Virus record (IMG/VR): IMGVR_UViG_3300034045_000055
Coordinates: 1 to 37,489 of that record
Length of the DNA: 37,489 nucleotides
Reading direction: 5' to 3' (one strand)
Origin: a virus
Shown: positions 23,246-30,845 of the stretch, piece by piece
How positions within the stretch are numbered: the first letter of the stretch is position 1
How the letters are laid out: every line of letters starts with the position of its first letter
Notes under the pieces: model-generated
Seen by the model: the letters and a program-made list of their open reading frames with translations, nothing else
Told to the model about the DNA's origin: nothing
Database searches by the model: none
Position numbers and translations under genes: made by a program

Positions 23246-23686
23246 ATGAAAATGAAAATTCGATTTGCCCCCAAGAATGAGGGGGTATCCGCTCCAGCCT
23301 ACCAGACAGCAGACGCCGCTGGGTTCGATCTGCCTGCGGACATCACCAAGCCGCTGACGATCAAGCCGGGGAGACACGCACTCATCCCCACCGGTATCTA
23401 CGCTGCGGTGCCACCCTGTTTCGAGCTTCAGGTGCGACCGCGCTCAGGGCTGGCACTGAAGCACATGATCAGCGTCACGAATTCACCGGGAACCGTGGAT
23501 GCTGATTACCGTGGAGAGATAGCAGTGATGCTGATCAACTTCGGTGCGTCAGAATATACCGTGTACCGCAATGATCGCATCGCACAGGCCGTCATTTCCC
23601 CGGTCGCACAGCCGGAATTTGAATTCGTTGACACACTCGATGAGACAGATCGGGGTGCTGGCGGATATGGATCAACTGGTAGGTGA
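23246..23686 (+). CDS. dut: dUTP diphosphatase
   Basis: 146 residues. Hydrolyses dUTP to dUMP, keeping uracil out of DNA and feeding thymidylate synthesis. All five trimeric dUTPase motifs are visible: ADAAGFDL (1), RPRSGLALKH (2), GTVDADYRGEIAVML (3, with the catalytic Asp in VDADYRG), RIAQAVI (4) and the Gly-rich RGAGGYGSTGR at the C-terminus (5). Length is normal for the family. GAAGGA upstream supports the ATG at 23246. Its product feeds ThyX, encoded two genes downstream. Confidence 0.95.
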   Translation: MKMKIRFAPKNEGVSAPAYQTADAAGFDLPADITKPLTIKPGRHALIPTGIYAAVPPCFELQVRPRSGLALKHMISVTNSPGTVDADYRGEIAVMLINFGASEYTVYRNDRIAQAVISPVAQPEFEFVDTLDETDRGAGGYGSTGR

Positions 23687-23696
23687 GGGCAGGCAC

Positions 23697-23945
23697 ATGA
23701 CAGGCGCAGACCTATGGATACCGATGAGCAGTTTCGTGGCATCCCATATTCTCTTTGGACTATACTTTTTCCGCACGATCATGATCCCCAACCTTATCGA
23801 ATTGGCATACGCCGGGGATCAGGTGTGCATCGAAGTGTTGGCGGCGATACACGCGAGCATCAGGACGTATTTCGTGGTCTTGCTGGTATTCGTCCCATTA
23901 TGGCCCGTGCTGATGCTGCACGCTTATATCAGGGCCAACAGGTGA
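23697..23945 (+). CDS. small membrane protein with two predicted spans
   Basis: 82 residues. GAGGGCAGG ends five bases before the ATG, overlapping the dut stop. Hydrophobic segments are at about 12-30 (FVASHILFGLYFFRTIMIP) and 55-76 (YFVVLLVFVPLWPVLMLHAY). In topology it resembles the protein at 21648. Unknown; an alternative ATG at 23670 lies inside dut. Confidence 0.65.
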   Translation: MTGADLWIPMSSFVASHILFGLYFFRTIMIPNLIELAYAGDQVCIEVLAAIHASIRTYFVVLLVFVPLWPVLMLHAYIRANR

Positions 23946-23959
23946 CACCACTCACGGTG

Positions 23960-23983
23960 GGGGGATGGCCACGGCTGTCCCCC
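23960..23983 (+). terminator. G/C-rich hairpin, possible terminator
   Basis: 10-bp stem GGGGGATGGC / GCTGTCCCCC (two wobbles), loop CACG. Only a short T-run follows, so termination is uncertain. Confidence 0.5.
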
Positions 23984-24012
23984 ATTTCACACGATCAACG
24001 ACACATGTAGAT

Positions 24013-24028
24013 TTGCAACGGGGTGCAA
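24013..24028. repeat. palindrome site 11 (GG centre, one mismatch)
   Basis: TTGCAACGGGGTGCAA, one mismatch in the right half-site, 14 bases before the next start and just upstream of its AAGGTGAGA ribosome site. Confidence 0.75.
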
Positions 24029-24042
24029 TTAAGGTGAGAAAT

Positions 24043-24828
24043 ATGGATTGGCAGGGGGATCACACCATTTCAGATGTTGTTTCTGGCGGTAAAACGCACA
24101 AGAATATGATAGGGCTGGTCAGACACGTTGACGGATATCTGATAGGCACGATTGATCCTATCAAATTTACCGGAGGGCTGGTCAGGATACCGAACCGTGC
24201 GGCCCTGAACAACCTCGCACGCGACCCCTCAGCAACCCAAGTGATGCGCGAGCATCCGCTCGTGGAAGAACAGGGAATTTTCCTTGCATATCCTGTGCAA
24301 ACGATTGTGACGACCGAACAGATCACGTCCTACGATCACGACGGCAGGTCGATCCAGATACCGGTCCATGAGGTGGAGGCCATTTCGAACCTCGACCGCA
24401 ATTCTGTCGCGGTTAGGCACACGTATATGGTGCTTGAGGTGCAGGATATAGAATATGCCACCTTGCTTCCGGGGTTCCGCTATATGAGCAACTTCAGCGA
24501 GATAATCAGGGAGTGGGCGAAGAAGCCAAATGATGCGGAGCGCCAGATACAAAGTCTCAGGCAATCGCTCAGAGAACAGGAGGCGGATTTATATCAGATA
24601 ACAGCGGAAAAGGCGGCTGCCGAGCGCCTCGCCGAAAGCCTTGAGGCGGACAAAGCGTTGCTCGTGGCCGTCCTCAACTGCATCGCGGACAAGGCACCGC
24701 TGGGGACGATATCCAATACGGTTCGTGAGGTATTGATCTCACGTTCCCTGCTGAAAGAAGATAAGCTGCCGGAGGTCACCCTCGAAAATATACCTCAACA
24801 TCGCGCACGAAAATTAGACCTATCATAG
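24043..24828 (+). CDS. hypothetical protein with coiled-coil C-terminus
   Basis: 261 residues. The N-terminal 160 residues are beta-rich (MIGLVRHVDGYLIGTIDPIK, later YMVLEVQDIEYATLLPGF). About 168-212 is a coiled coil (AERQIQSLRQSLREQEADLY and on). No family recognised. AAGGTGAGA upstream of the ATG at 24043 could bind both ribosomes and a palindrome-binding repressor, a possible control point for this gene and thyX, which follows after nine bases. Confidence 0.75.
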   Translation: MDWQGDHTISDVVSGGKTHKNMIGLVRHVDGYLIGTIDPIKFTGGLVRIPNRAALNNLARDPSATQVMREHPLVEEQGIFLAYPVQTIVTTEQITSYDHDGRSIQIPVHEVEAISNLDRNSVAVRHTYMVLEVQDIEYATLLPGFRYMSNFSEIIREWAKKPNDAERQIQSLRQSLREQEADLYQITAEKAAAERLAESLEADKALLVAVLNCIADKAPLGTISNTVREVLISRSLLKEDKLPEVTLENIPQHRARKLDLS

Positions 24829-24837
24829 GAGAACAAC

Positions 24838-25644
24838 ATGGTCACTATCGTAACACCCTCGGTTCATGTCATCGGGGAGACCCGGCTCGTAGGCGAGGGG
24901 TTGAAATCAGCCCTATCGGTATTGGGGGCAAAGGGCTGGAAGACGGACGCCAGTTCGGATGCAGAAACGCTGACAGAATTCGGAGGCAGGCTCTGTTACA
25001 TGAGCTTCAATGACAAGCTCAATCCAAATGTGACGCGCACCCGGAAGGGTAACATCCCTTATATCGGCAACATCCTGCGATCAAAACATGGTTCTGTGCT
25101 GGAGCACGGGGTGGTCAACTTTGCCTTATTGAATGTGACCCCGGTTCTCACACATGAGCTTGTGCGGCACCGGGCGGGCACGGCGTTCAGCCAGCTGTCT
25201 GGGAGGTTCGTGCGGATAGACGACGTGCATTTCATGTACCCTGACATGCTCGACGAAGAGATCAACCCGGCCATCACGGCACGGCAAGCGGCGCGCATTC
25301 AAGAGCGGGGATTGAACCTGCTGGAATACATGGAGGAGTTCCAGAAATTTGTCGCTGAGGAGTTATCTCTCGACACCATGTCGGACTTCGCCATGAAGAA
25401 GAAGATCACGTCAGCCATGCGCCGCTTTGCCCCCTACGGCATCCGGACGCATATCATGTTTTCAGCGAACCACCGCGCCTTGCGCCACATCATTGACGTG
25501 CGCAATTCGGTCCATGCAGAGGAAGAACCAGACAAGGTGTTCCACGAAATCGGGAAAGAAATGAAGGCCCGCTATCCGGCGCTGTATCAGGATATGATAC
25601 TGGACGGCTCGGGACGCTGGACATTCATGCATCAGAAAGTGTAA
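24838..25644 (+). CDS. thyX: flavin-dependent thymidylate synthase ThyX
   Basis: 268 residues. Converts dUMP to dTMP with FAD, NADPH and methylene-tetrahydrofolate. The signature is HELVRHRAGTAFSQLSGRFV (R110-H111-R112 to S121, R123). The classical RHRx7S has one residue fewer before the Ser; a longer RHRAGTAxSQxS form exists in other ThyX proteins, so this is probably functional. GSVLEHGVVNF (85-95) and FAPYGIRTHIMFSANHRALR match FAD and substrate regions. TAGGAGAAC supports the start. Works downstream of dUTPase and RNR. Confidence 0.93.
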   Translation: MVTIVTPSVHVIGETRLVGEGLKSALSVLGAKGWKTDASSDAETLTEFGGRLCYMSFNDKLNPNVTRTRKGNIPYIGNILRSKHGSVLEHGVVNFALLNVTPVLTHELVRHRAGTAFSQLSGRFVRIDDVHFMYPDMLDEEINPAITARQAARIQERGLNLLEYMEEFQKFVAEELSLDTMSDFAMKKKITSAMRRFAPYGIRTHIMFSANHRALRHIIDVRNSVHAEEEPDKVFHEIGKEMKARYPALYQDMILDGSGRWTFMHQKV

Positions 25645-25671
25645 GATACACGTGTGGCATCGGAGAACAAC

Positions 25672-26250
25672 ATGCTGACCATCCTGTTTATTTTTGTGGA
25701 ACTCACATTGCTATCACTTCTGACGTGGTTTGTGGTGTCCACATATGCGCTGACTTTTCATGGAGGCATGGCCCCGTGGTTATTCAAGACTTTATACGCA
25801 CGCATCGCAGCCACCCGCGAGCCGGACGTGATCATCACGGACGCAAATCCAGATACTGAAGACGGGGTGCATATACGCAGGTGGTTCGTGATCCCGAGGA
25901 ACCGGTTCCTGAACATCTATCTGCACAATATCAGAGGGGATGATCATTCTGCACCACATGACCACCCATGGTGGAGCATATCCTATATGCTGAAAGGCTA
26001 CCTGTGTGAGCACACACCTGATGGCAGCAAGAAGTGGATAACTGAGGGCCAGATCAGGATACGCAGCCCGAAATATGCGCACAGGCTGACGACCAACTCT
26101 AGGCTGCACATAGACCGGCCCGCGTGGACCATCTTCATCACCGGCCCTGTCGTGCGACCGTGGGGCTTTCACTGTCCGCAAGGATGGGTTCATCGGGACG
26201 AGTATATCAGCCGCCGGGATCGTGGCGAGAATGGGTGCGGTGAGGAATGA
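25672..26250 (+). CDS. membrane-anchored cupin-like protein
   Basis: 192 residues. An N-terminal transmembrane helix (residues 2-27) is followed by a cupin-like beta-barrel: SAPHDHPWWSISYMLKGYLC with the H-x-H metal pair, GQIRIRSPKYAHRLTT with the second His, and WTIFITGPVVRPWGF. Similar cupin proteins are common in phages, without a known substrate. GGAGA five bases upstream supports the ATG at 25672 over a GTG at 25654. It follows thyX and precedes the winged-helix gene with overlap. Confidence 0.78.
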   Translation: MLTILFIFVELTLLSLLTWFVVSTYALTFHGGMAPWLFKTLYARIAATREPDVIITDANPDTEDGVHIRRWFVIPRNRFLNIYLHNIRGDDHSAPHDHPWWSISYMLKGYLCEHTPDGSKKWITEGQIRIRSPKYAHRLTTNSRLHIDRPAWTIFITGPVVRPWGFHCPQGWVHRDEYISRRDRGENGCGEE

Positions 26251-26666
26251 ATATGCAATGCACACCGAAGAAGCACACGAACGGTCAGCTTGCGTCGGCA
26301 GCCAAGCAGATCAACCCCGCCTATGTGGAATTCCTCGAAGAAGAAAATCGCACGCTGAAAGCGATCCTGTCCGGGTCTGACGAAGAGATAATCCTACCAC
26401 CCGGAGTGCATTTGACTGCGCGCCAGCTGCAAGTGATATCAACCATAGTGGCCCGCAAGGGGGACGTGGCATCGAAGGCAATGATACACCAAGCCCTCTA
26501 TTCTGACAGGCCGGACGGTGGCCCTACCCTTCTGGTCATCGACGTGTTGATATCCCAGATCAGGAAGCGGGTGGCGGGTGCTTTCGATATCGAAACACTG
26601 CACGGGCGGGGATACCGGATAAGCAGGGACGACATCGCAAAACTGGCAGGAGAACTCCCATGGTGA
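26247..26666 (+). CDS. winged-helix regulator (OmpR/CtrA-type C-terminal domain)
   Basis: 139 residues; an ATG at 26253 is an alternative start. A short coiled coil (YVEFLEEENRTLKAIL) is followed at 53-130 by a DNA-binding domain of the response-regulator C-terminal type: LTARQLQVISTIVARKGDVA, SKAMIHQALYSD, then VIDVLISQIRKRV (recognition helix) and ETLHGRGYRIS (wing). There is no receiver domain, so it is not phosphorylation-controlled in the usual way. It may mimic a host regulator such as CtrA. Target sites are unknown. Confidence 0.83.
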   Translation: MNMQCTPKKHTNGQLASAAKQINPAYVEFLEEENRTLKAILSGSDEEIILPPGVHLTARQLQVISTIVARKGDVASKAMIHQALYSDRPDGGPTLLVIDVLISQIRKRVAGAFDIETLHGRGYRISRDDIAKLAGELPW

Positions 26667-26782
26667 AGCATCCATTTACCACGACGACCCGGTGTATCAT
26701 TGCTATCAACGCGGCGCGCTTCATAAGTGGGACCGTATGGGTGGGCATCCTCATCATCGGGGTCACCTACGCGGGTGGGTGA
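26660..26782 (+). CDS. small membrane protein
   Basis: 40 residues; AGGAGA upstream, ATG inside the end of the previous gene. Residues 12-36 (IIAINAARFISGTVWVGILI) are hydrophobic. Too short for further analysis. Confidence 0.55.
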   Translation: MVKHPFTTTTRCIIAINAARFISGTVWVGILIIGVTYAGG

Positions 26783-26862
26783 CACGCCGAGCGGCGCTCA
26801 CGCAGGGGCATAACTGAGGTCATCATGACGAGACACACAAGACACAAGAGAAGGAACACACT

Positions 26863-27174
26863 ATGACGAAGAAGAAAGAGAAGCGGACGCGGCCATGGCC
26901 CTCGCCTGATCCGGTGACAGCTGAAGATCAATCGGCCATACAGCCTGAGACCGCGAAATCAGAGGGCACCAAGGTTCCAGAAGACACGAGCCATCCTGTG
27001 CAACCCGTTGCAAACGGGCCGTTCAAGGCACCTTTCGAAGCCTACGGGGTCACCGTGAAGGATGCTGACGGTCGGACTGTTTGCCTGTGCGCGACATCCG
27101 CCCCTTGGAATACCAGAACGAAGGCGGCGGGCTGGATCGCGGATGCACTGAACACAGCGTCATCACCGTCCTGA
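26863..27174 (+). CDS. hypothetical protein with basic/disordered N-terminus
   Basis: 103 residues. The first 55 residues are low complexity, Lys/Glu/Pro/Ser-rich (TKKKEKRTRPWPSPDP); the rest (YGVTVKDADGRTVCLCATSA) is a compact beta-like domain. The junction between the two parts, VQPVA, is encoded by a palindrome site. GAAGGAAC upstream. Followed by a terminator. Confidence 0.75.
   Translation: MTKKKEKRTRPWPSPDPVTAEDQSAIQPETAKSEGTKVPEDTSHPVQPVANGPFKAPFEAYGVTVKDADGRTVCLCATSAPWNTRTKAAGWIADALNTASSPS
26998..27013. repeat. palindrome site 12 (CC centre)
   Basis: GTGCAACCCGTTGCAA, inside the gene at 26863; read in frame as Val-Gln-Pro-Val-Ala. Confidence 0.85.
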
Positions 27175-27205
27175 CATGACACCACGACCATGCTCCAGAA
27201 GCATG

Positions 27206-27254
27206 AGGCAAGCGCACGTCCCTAACCAGTGGGCACGGCGCTTGCCTTTTTTTA
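27206..27254 (+). terminator. Rho-independent terminator
   Basis: 10-bp perfect stem AGGCAAGCGC / GCGCTTGCCT with a 22-base loop that can itself fold, followed by a T7 run. Confidence 0.85.
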
Positions 27255-27294
27255 CCAAAGGCAGCATAATCCTTGCCATGATAATCCTTGACAT

Positions 27295-27322
27295 GTGCAA
27301 ACAATTGTGGTAGTGGTATAGA
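27295..27322 (+). promoter_or_regulatory. divergent family promoter
   Basis: -35 GTGCAA (27295-27300), spacer ACAATTGTGGTAGTGG, -10 TATAGA (27317-27322). A TTGACA at 27288-27293 lies just upstream, but its spacing to a -10 is not right. Confidence 0.7.
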
Positions 27323-27357
27323 TAGGTAAATATACATGCAGGGGAAGGGACACACCC

Positions 27358-27777
27358 ATGACAACCACAGCCACACCTTCGATGTTGAATATCCGCACGC
27401 GCACGCCGCGCGGCGCAGACGCACAAATATCAACAGAGGCAGCGCATCGCCTCACAATGTATGGAAAGCCCGTGCTCAGCGCGGATGCTCCCCGCACGCC
27501 GTCACGATCAGGAGATTACGATCTCTATTACGTGCGCGACGATATCACCCCTGCTGTCAGGCACCGGGCCGGTCGCGTATGCGCTCACATGATTGACGGG
27601 AAGAAGGTGTATCGCGCACATTCACTTTCACCTGTGAGCACCTCAGCATCCCCGGTGTGGAAACTGCTGGGGGAATACAAGACGTGCACCGAGGCGCATT
27701 TTGCCTTGGTCGAGGCCCACAGGAAAATTATCACCAAGCTCAGCAAAAAACGGGGCAAGAGGAAATCCAGCAAGTAA
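27358..27777 (+). CDS. hypothetical basic protein
   Basis: 139 residues with a very basic end (KLSKKRGKRKSSK). GGGGAAGGGA supports the start. The middle (RSGDYDLYYVRDDITPAVRH) is beta-like. A nucleic-acid-binding role is plausible from charge alone. It forms a single-gene unit behind the promoter at 27295. Confidence 0.75.
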   Translation: MTTTATPSMLNIRTRTPRGADAQISTEAAHRLTMYGKPVLSADAPRTPSRSGDYDLYYVRDDITPAVRHRAGRVCAHMIDGKKVYRAHSLSPVSTSASPVWKLLGEYKTCTEAHFALVEAHRKIITKLSKKRGKRKSSK

Positions 27778-27791
27778 TTTGTGATAGTCCC

Positions 27792-27807
27792 GTGCAACGG
27801 GTTGCAA
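27792..27807. repeat. palindrome site 13 (GG centre)
   Basis: GTGCAACGGGTTGCAA, intergenic, 15 bases after a stop codon. Confidence 0.85.
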
Positions 27808-27928
27808 ATTCATGGTGGTACACCCTTCAGAACCGGGGCAGACGGGCACATGTGGCGGTAAAATAAATAGTGACAACCCCTTTAGATTTTGTTAAGTATA
27901 TCCTACACACTGCCACGCGAGGGGGCTG

Positions 27929-27942
27929 ACAAACTTGTTTGT
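27929..27942. repeat. inverted repeat in intergenic region
   Basis: ACAAAC-TT-GTTTGT, a 6-bp perfect inverted repeat, in the 246-bp gap before the gene at 28024. An operator is possible. The gap also holds a small hairpin CCTGCT-CAAA-AGCAGG at 27971-27986. No tRNA or clear promoter was found in it. Confidence 0.4.
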
Positions 27943-28023
27943 GACATCAACCGGGTGGACCAGTAAATGACCTGCTCAAAAGCAGGCTGACGGGGGACCA
28001 CTGACACACGATGGGAGACAATG

Positions 28024-28479
28024 ATGAAATCTGCAACCATATCCATGGCCGATCTTCACGGCATGTACGGGGACTTCGCACCAGACATGCAAGAGGAGAA
28101 AAAGATCAGGGCGGACCTGCGCGACCGGGCAGCCTATGTGTATGTCACGGGGCAATTCCCGAGCCACCTGCGCCGCAAGTACACCGGTATGCTCCGGGCG
28201 TTGACGCATTATTTCAAAAAGCCTGTCAGCTTGGACGGGCGAACCGGGCACCTGAAGCTGGATGACGAGGTGATCCGCGATCTTGCACTCGACAGCCACC
28301 CGATGGTGCGCAAGGTGCGGGAAAAGATCGCCGCCGGATATTTCATCCAGCCCTCACTTGGGTTGGGCACTCGCAGGAATTTCTGGAAGATATTCATGTT
28401 CAAGCTAAACGCGGACAACATCCCCTTCGGGCACATTATCGTGCAAGGGGATGGCTCCATAAAGGATGGCTGGTACTGA
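28024..28479 (+). CDS. hypothetical protein
   Basis: 151 residues (an ATG at 28021 adds one). GGGAGA five bases upstream. The first part is helical and charged (HGMYGDFAPDMQEEKKIRAD), the second contains HPMVRKVREKIAAGYFIQPS and ends in a beta-like segment. No family recognised; it does not match ProQ/FinO or other RNA-binding families I know. Confidence 0.75.
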   Translation: MKSATISMADLHGMYGDFAPDMQEEKKIRADLRDRAAYVYVTGQFPSHLRRKYTGMLRALTHYFKKPVSLDGRTGHLKLDDEVIRDLALDSHPMVRKVREKIAAGYFIQPSLGLGTRRNFWKIFMFKLNADNIPFGHIIVQGDGSIKDGWY

Positions 28480-28481
28480 TC

Positions 28482-28802
28482 ATGGACTTATGGGTGCTGG
28501 GTATCCTGTGGATCGGTGCTTACCTTTTCACGCGCAGAAATCGGCAGTGCCGGTGTAAACAGTGCGAACATCCAGAACAACCAGAGCCTCAAGAGCAGGC
28601 TGCGCACCCTGACCTCACCAAATTGCGCAACGATCTGTACGCCCTCGACATGAAGATCAGTATGATTGACAGGGTGGTGGCTGGTATGCTCCGGGATCGG
28701 GAGCAGGAATTGCGGGATGCCACCACATCACCCCCTCCGGCCCGCACGCCCACACGGCCCACGCGGGAGACAAAATATCTGCGTAAACTCGATCTACAAT
28801 AA
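28482..28802 (+). CDS. membrane-anchored coiled-coil protein
   Basis: 106 residues. Residues 2-17 (DLWVLGILWIGAYLFT) form a membrane helix, followed by basic and Cys residues (RRNRQCRCKQC) and a helical coiled-coil region (LTKLRNDLYALDMKISMIDR). This layout is spanin-like or anchor-like in shape only; no lysis gene is nearby. It starts two bases after the previous stop. Confidence 0.7.
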   Translation: MDLWVLGILWIGAYLFTRRNRQCRCKQCEHPEQPEPQEQAAHPDLTKLRNDLYALDMKISMIDRVVAGMLRDREQELRDATTSPPPARTPTRPTRETKYLRKLDLQ

Positions 28803-28813
28803 GCATTTTTCTC

Positions 28814-28841
28814 TTGCAAATAATCGTGGTTGTGTTATGCT
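28814..28841 (+). promoter_or_regulatory. family promoter, near-identical to that at 19177
   Basis: -35 TTGCAA (28814-28819), spacer ATAATCGTGGTTGTGT, -10 TATGCT (28836-28841), leader GTCAGAAGAGAG with the ribosome site for the 645-residue gene. Confidence 0.87.
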
Positions 28842-28871
28842 GTAAAAGTCAGAAGAGAGAGGGACACAATC

Positions 28872-30809
28872 ATGACCGCTTTAACGCTTACAGACCAACG
28901 CCCATGCGCGCTGAATTTTCTCAAACAAGAGACGGAATACCGCAAATACGGGACCACGTTTTACCACACCGACACGAATTCGGATCACGTTCTGCACCTG
29001 CCCATCGTAGGTCTTCTGATCACGAAACACCCAAGCTGGGATTACTATGTGAAGAAGCACTTCTGGCTGGACCAAATTGCTGAAAACCCAGACATGACAG
29101 AACCTACTGAATGCCTCACCGCTGCACTGGTGCTGGCCCCGCGCCTGACCAAAAACCAGCTGGATTACATAGATTGGTTCACTCAGTCACAGTTTACCCG
29201 AGTGTGGAGCGAAGAAACGAATTCGTTCGTCTTGTTCCGCAAGGTGATGTACGAGAATTACACCTACAGTGCTCCGAGGGAGGTGCGTGCTCACGCGCAA
29301 ATCAGGAGCACGTGTGGTCGCCCCTATGTCACCGCGCATTTTCATGAGGAGCAGGGCGACCCCGCGCGGGTATGGGTTACGCAGGATGCCGTGGACGTGG
29401 CGATAACGGTGGGTTACGCGATCAGCCGGGCCATCGGCAAATCAGATTACACCATCTATATTCACCCTTGCGGGGCACGTAACATTGAGGGCTTCGATAT
29501 CAACCGCGCAGCCGTGAGAAACATGGTAACCGCATGGAACCAGCTTAACGCGGGTCCGGAGGAAGGGGAGCAGGAGAATGTAGCAGATGCCAGCCGGTTT
29601 AGCACCTTCGACACGCATGAAGCGGTACGCATCCTGCGGCCCGTCAGCCGGGACATGGACCTTCCCATACGTGCAGACGCCGATGTGTCCAAGAACACGC
29701 TTGACAGGCAATCTGTCACTGGGCTGTGCAGGAGTATCAAAGCGATCACGAAGCGCCAGAAGGAAAAAATGGAAATGCCGAAAGCCGCAGGCAGGCTGAT
29801 AAACTTCGGCATAGACGAAGAGAAGGCACCTGACACCGCACTCGTGCCGAGAGATTTCATGGATGGGTTTTCCTACGACCGTGGCACCAGCTATGACAAT
29901 ACCATCGGTGATCTCATGGTCATCGGGCTTACGAAATCACTCACACCGATCAGGTTCCAGCCCGTCACCACTGAGTGGGTGGTGGACAGAAACTTGACGA
30001 GTGACATACTCAGCATCGAGCATTCCGCGATGTGGACCCGAGAACTGCGCACGTCATGGCTGTCACCGGAGAGCCGGGTGTATGTGCACAAAAGCGCCAC
30101 GCATTTCAGGTTCCTGTTTGCTGTAAAAGTCAACGCTGTATTACCAATACGGCTCAGCTCGATGACCAAATTTCCCGTGTTCATTTGTTTTGGGCACAAT
30201 GTACCGGTCGCTGGCATCAACACCGACTTCAGGACGACTTGGCGCGGCGCGCATCCTGATCTCATCGCTGCAATCAACGCGGTTCCGGGACTTCCCATCG
30301 CCTTGGTGTCCGCCCTGAATGAGGCCGGGGCGCAGATGAAGAAGATATCTGGGGATGCTGACACCTTTTGGGGGTTGTTCAATGCAGAGCGTCCATGCGA
30401 CGGGCATGTCATAGCGTTTACAGGATGGGGCCGCGAAGAAATAGAACGCCTCGACGATGAAGTAGGGATGACACGTGATGAAGATCAACGATCAATGTAT
30501 TACAGGACGTGGAAGGATAAATACGGTTTTGGCGGGAGCAACATAGATTACCGCAGAGACGGCCTGTGGAGCGTTCACAAAATAAGGGCGCGTGGATACC
30601 GGGGCCGGGGCGTTCCTTACCCTCGGGTGCTGGATTACGCGAAGCGGTGCTTCGCCAACGTGGGCAAAAACCTGATCGTGACCGCCGCCCCACGGACGGA
30701 GGGAAGCAATCTAAAATTGCAACCAGTTGCACGGCATCTGGATATCGACAACGAAACTGATATCCGGAAGAACGATTACCGGCTGAACAGGACCGTGAAC
30801 CTGTTTTGA
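28872..30809 (+). CDS. large orphan protein, unknown function
   Basis: 645 residues, the largest unassigned gene here. The frame is supported by a strong family promoter, an AGAGAGGGAC ribosome site and the absence of overlaps. The first 200 residues contain several aromatic and His-rich segments (FYHTDTNSDHVLHLPIVGLL); 200-300 hold a hydrophilic linker (GPEEGEQENVADAS) and a basic helix (CRSIKAITKRQKEKMEM); the last 250 have FRFLFAVKVNAVLPIRLSSM, FPVFICFGHNVPVAG and FTGWGREEIERLDDE. No family is recognised. A palindrome site lies in frame near its end. Confidence 0.82.
   Translation: MTALTLTDQRPCALNFLKQETEYRKYGTTFYHTDTNSDHVLHLPIVGLLITKHPSWDYYVKKHFWLDQIAENPDMTEPTECLTAALVLAPRLTKNQLDYIDWFTQSQFTRVWSEETNSFVLFRKVMYENYTYSAPREVRAHAQIRSTCGRPYVTAHFHEEQGDPARVWVTQDAVDVAITVGYAISRAIGKSDYTIYIHPCGARNIEGFDINRAAVRNMVTAWNQLNAGPEEGEQENVADASRFSTFDTHEAVRILRPVSRDMDLPIRADADVSKNTLDRQSVTGLCRSIKAITKRQKEKMEMPKAAGRLINFGIDEEKAPDTALVPRDFMDGFSYDRGTSYDNTIGDLMVIGLTKSLTPIRFQPVTTEWVVDRNLTSDILSIEHSAMWTRELRTSWLSPESRVYVHKSATHFRFLFAVKVNAVLPIRLSSMTKFPVFICFGHNVPVAGINTDFRTTWRGAHPDLIAAINAVPGLPIALVSALNEAGAQMKKISGDADTFWGLFNAERPCDGHVIAFTGWGREEIERLDDEVGMTRDEDQRSMYYRTWKDKYGFGGSNIDYRRDGLWSVHKIRARGYRGRGVPYPRVLDYAKRCFANVGKNLIVTAAPRTEGSNLKLQPVARHLDIDNETDIRKNDYRLNRTVNLF
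30717..30732. repeat. palindrome site 14 (CA centre)
   Basis: TTGCAACCAGTTGCAC, one outer mismatch, 77 bases before the end of the orphan gene; read in frame as Leu-Gln-Pro-Val-Ala. Confidence 0.8.
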
Positions 30810-30845
30810 CCGGGCCTTGAAAAGTGCTACCCTTTCTCGTACTCT
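30806..30845 (+). promoter_or_regulatory. head-module promoter (two overlapping candidates)
   Basis: TTGAAA (30817-30822), 17-bp spacer, TACTCT (30840-30845), or TTGACC (30806-30811), 16-bp spacer, TACCCT (30828-30833). Both differ from the early-type family spacer, which fits separate control of structural genes. Confidence 0.55.

Noticed and set aside
27778-28020. tRNA gene in the larger intergenic gap
   Set aside because: No T-loop GTTCRA motif, cloverleaf pairing or acceptor stem could be found; only a small hairpin and an inverted repeat are present.
28024-28479. ProQ/FinO-type RNA chaperone
   Set aside because: Size is roughly right, but the characteristic ProQ core residues are not present.
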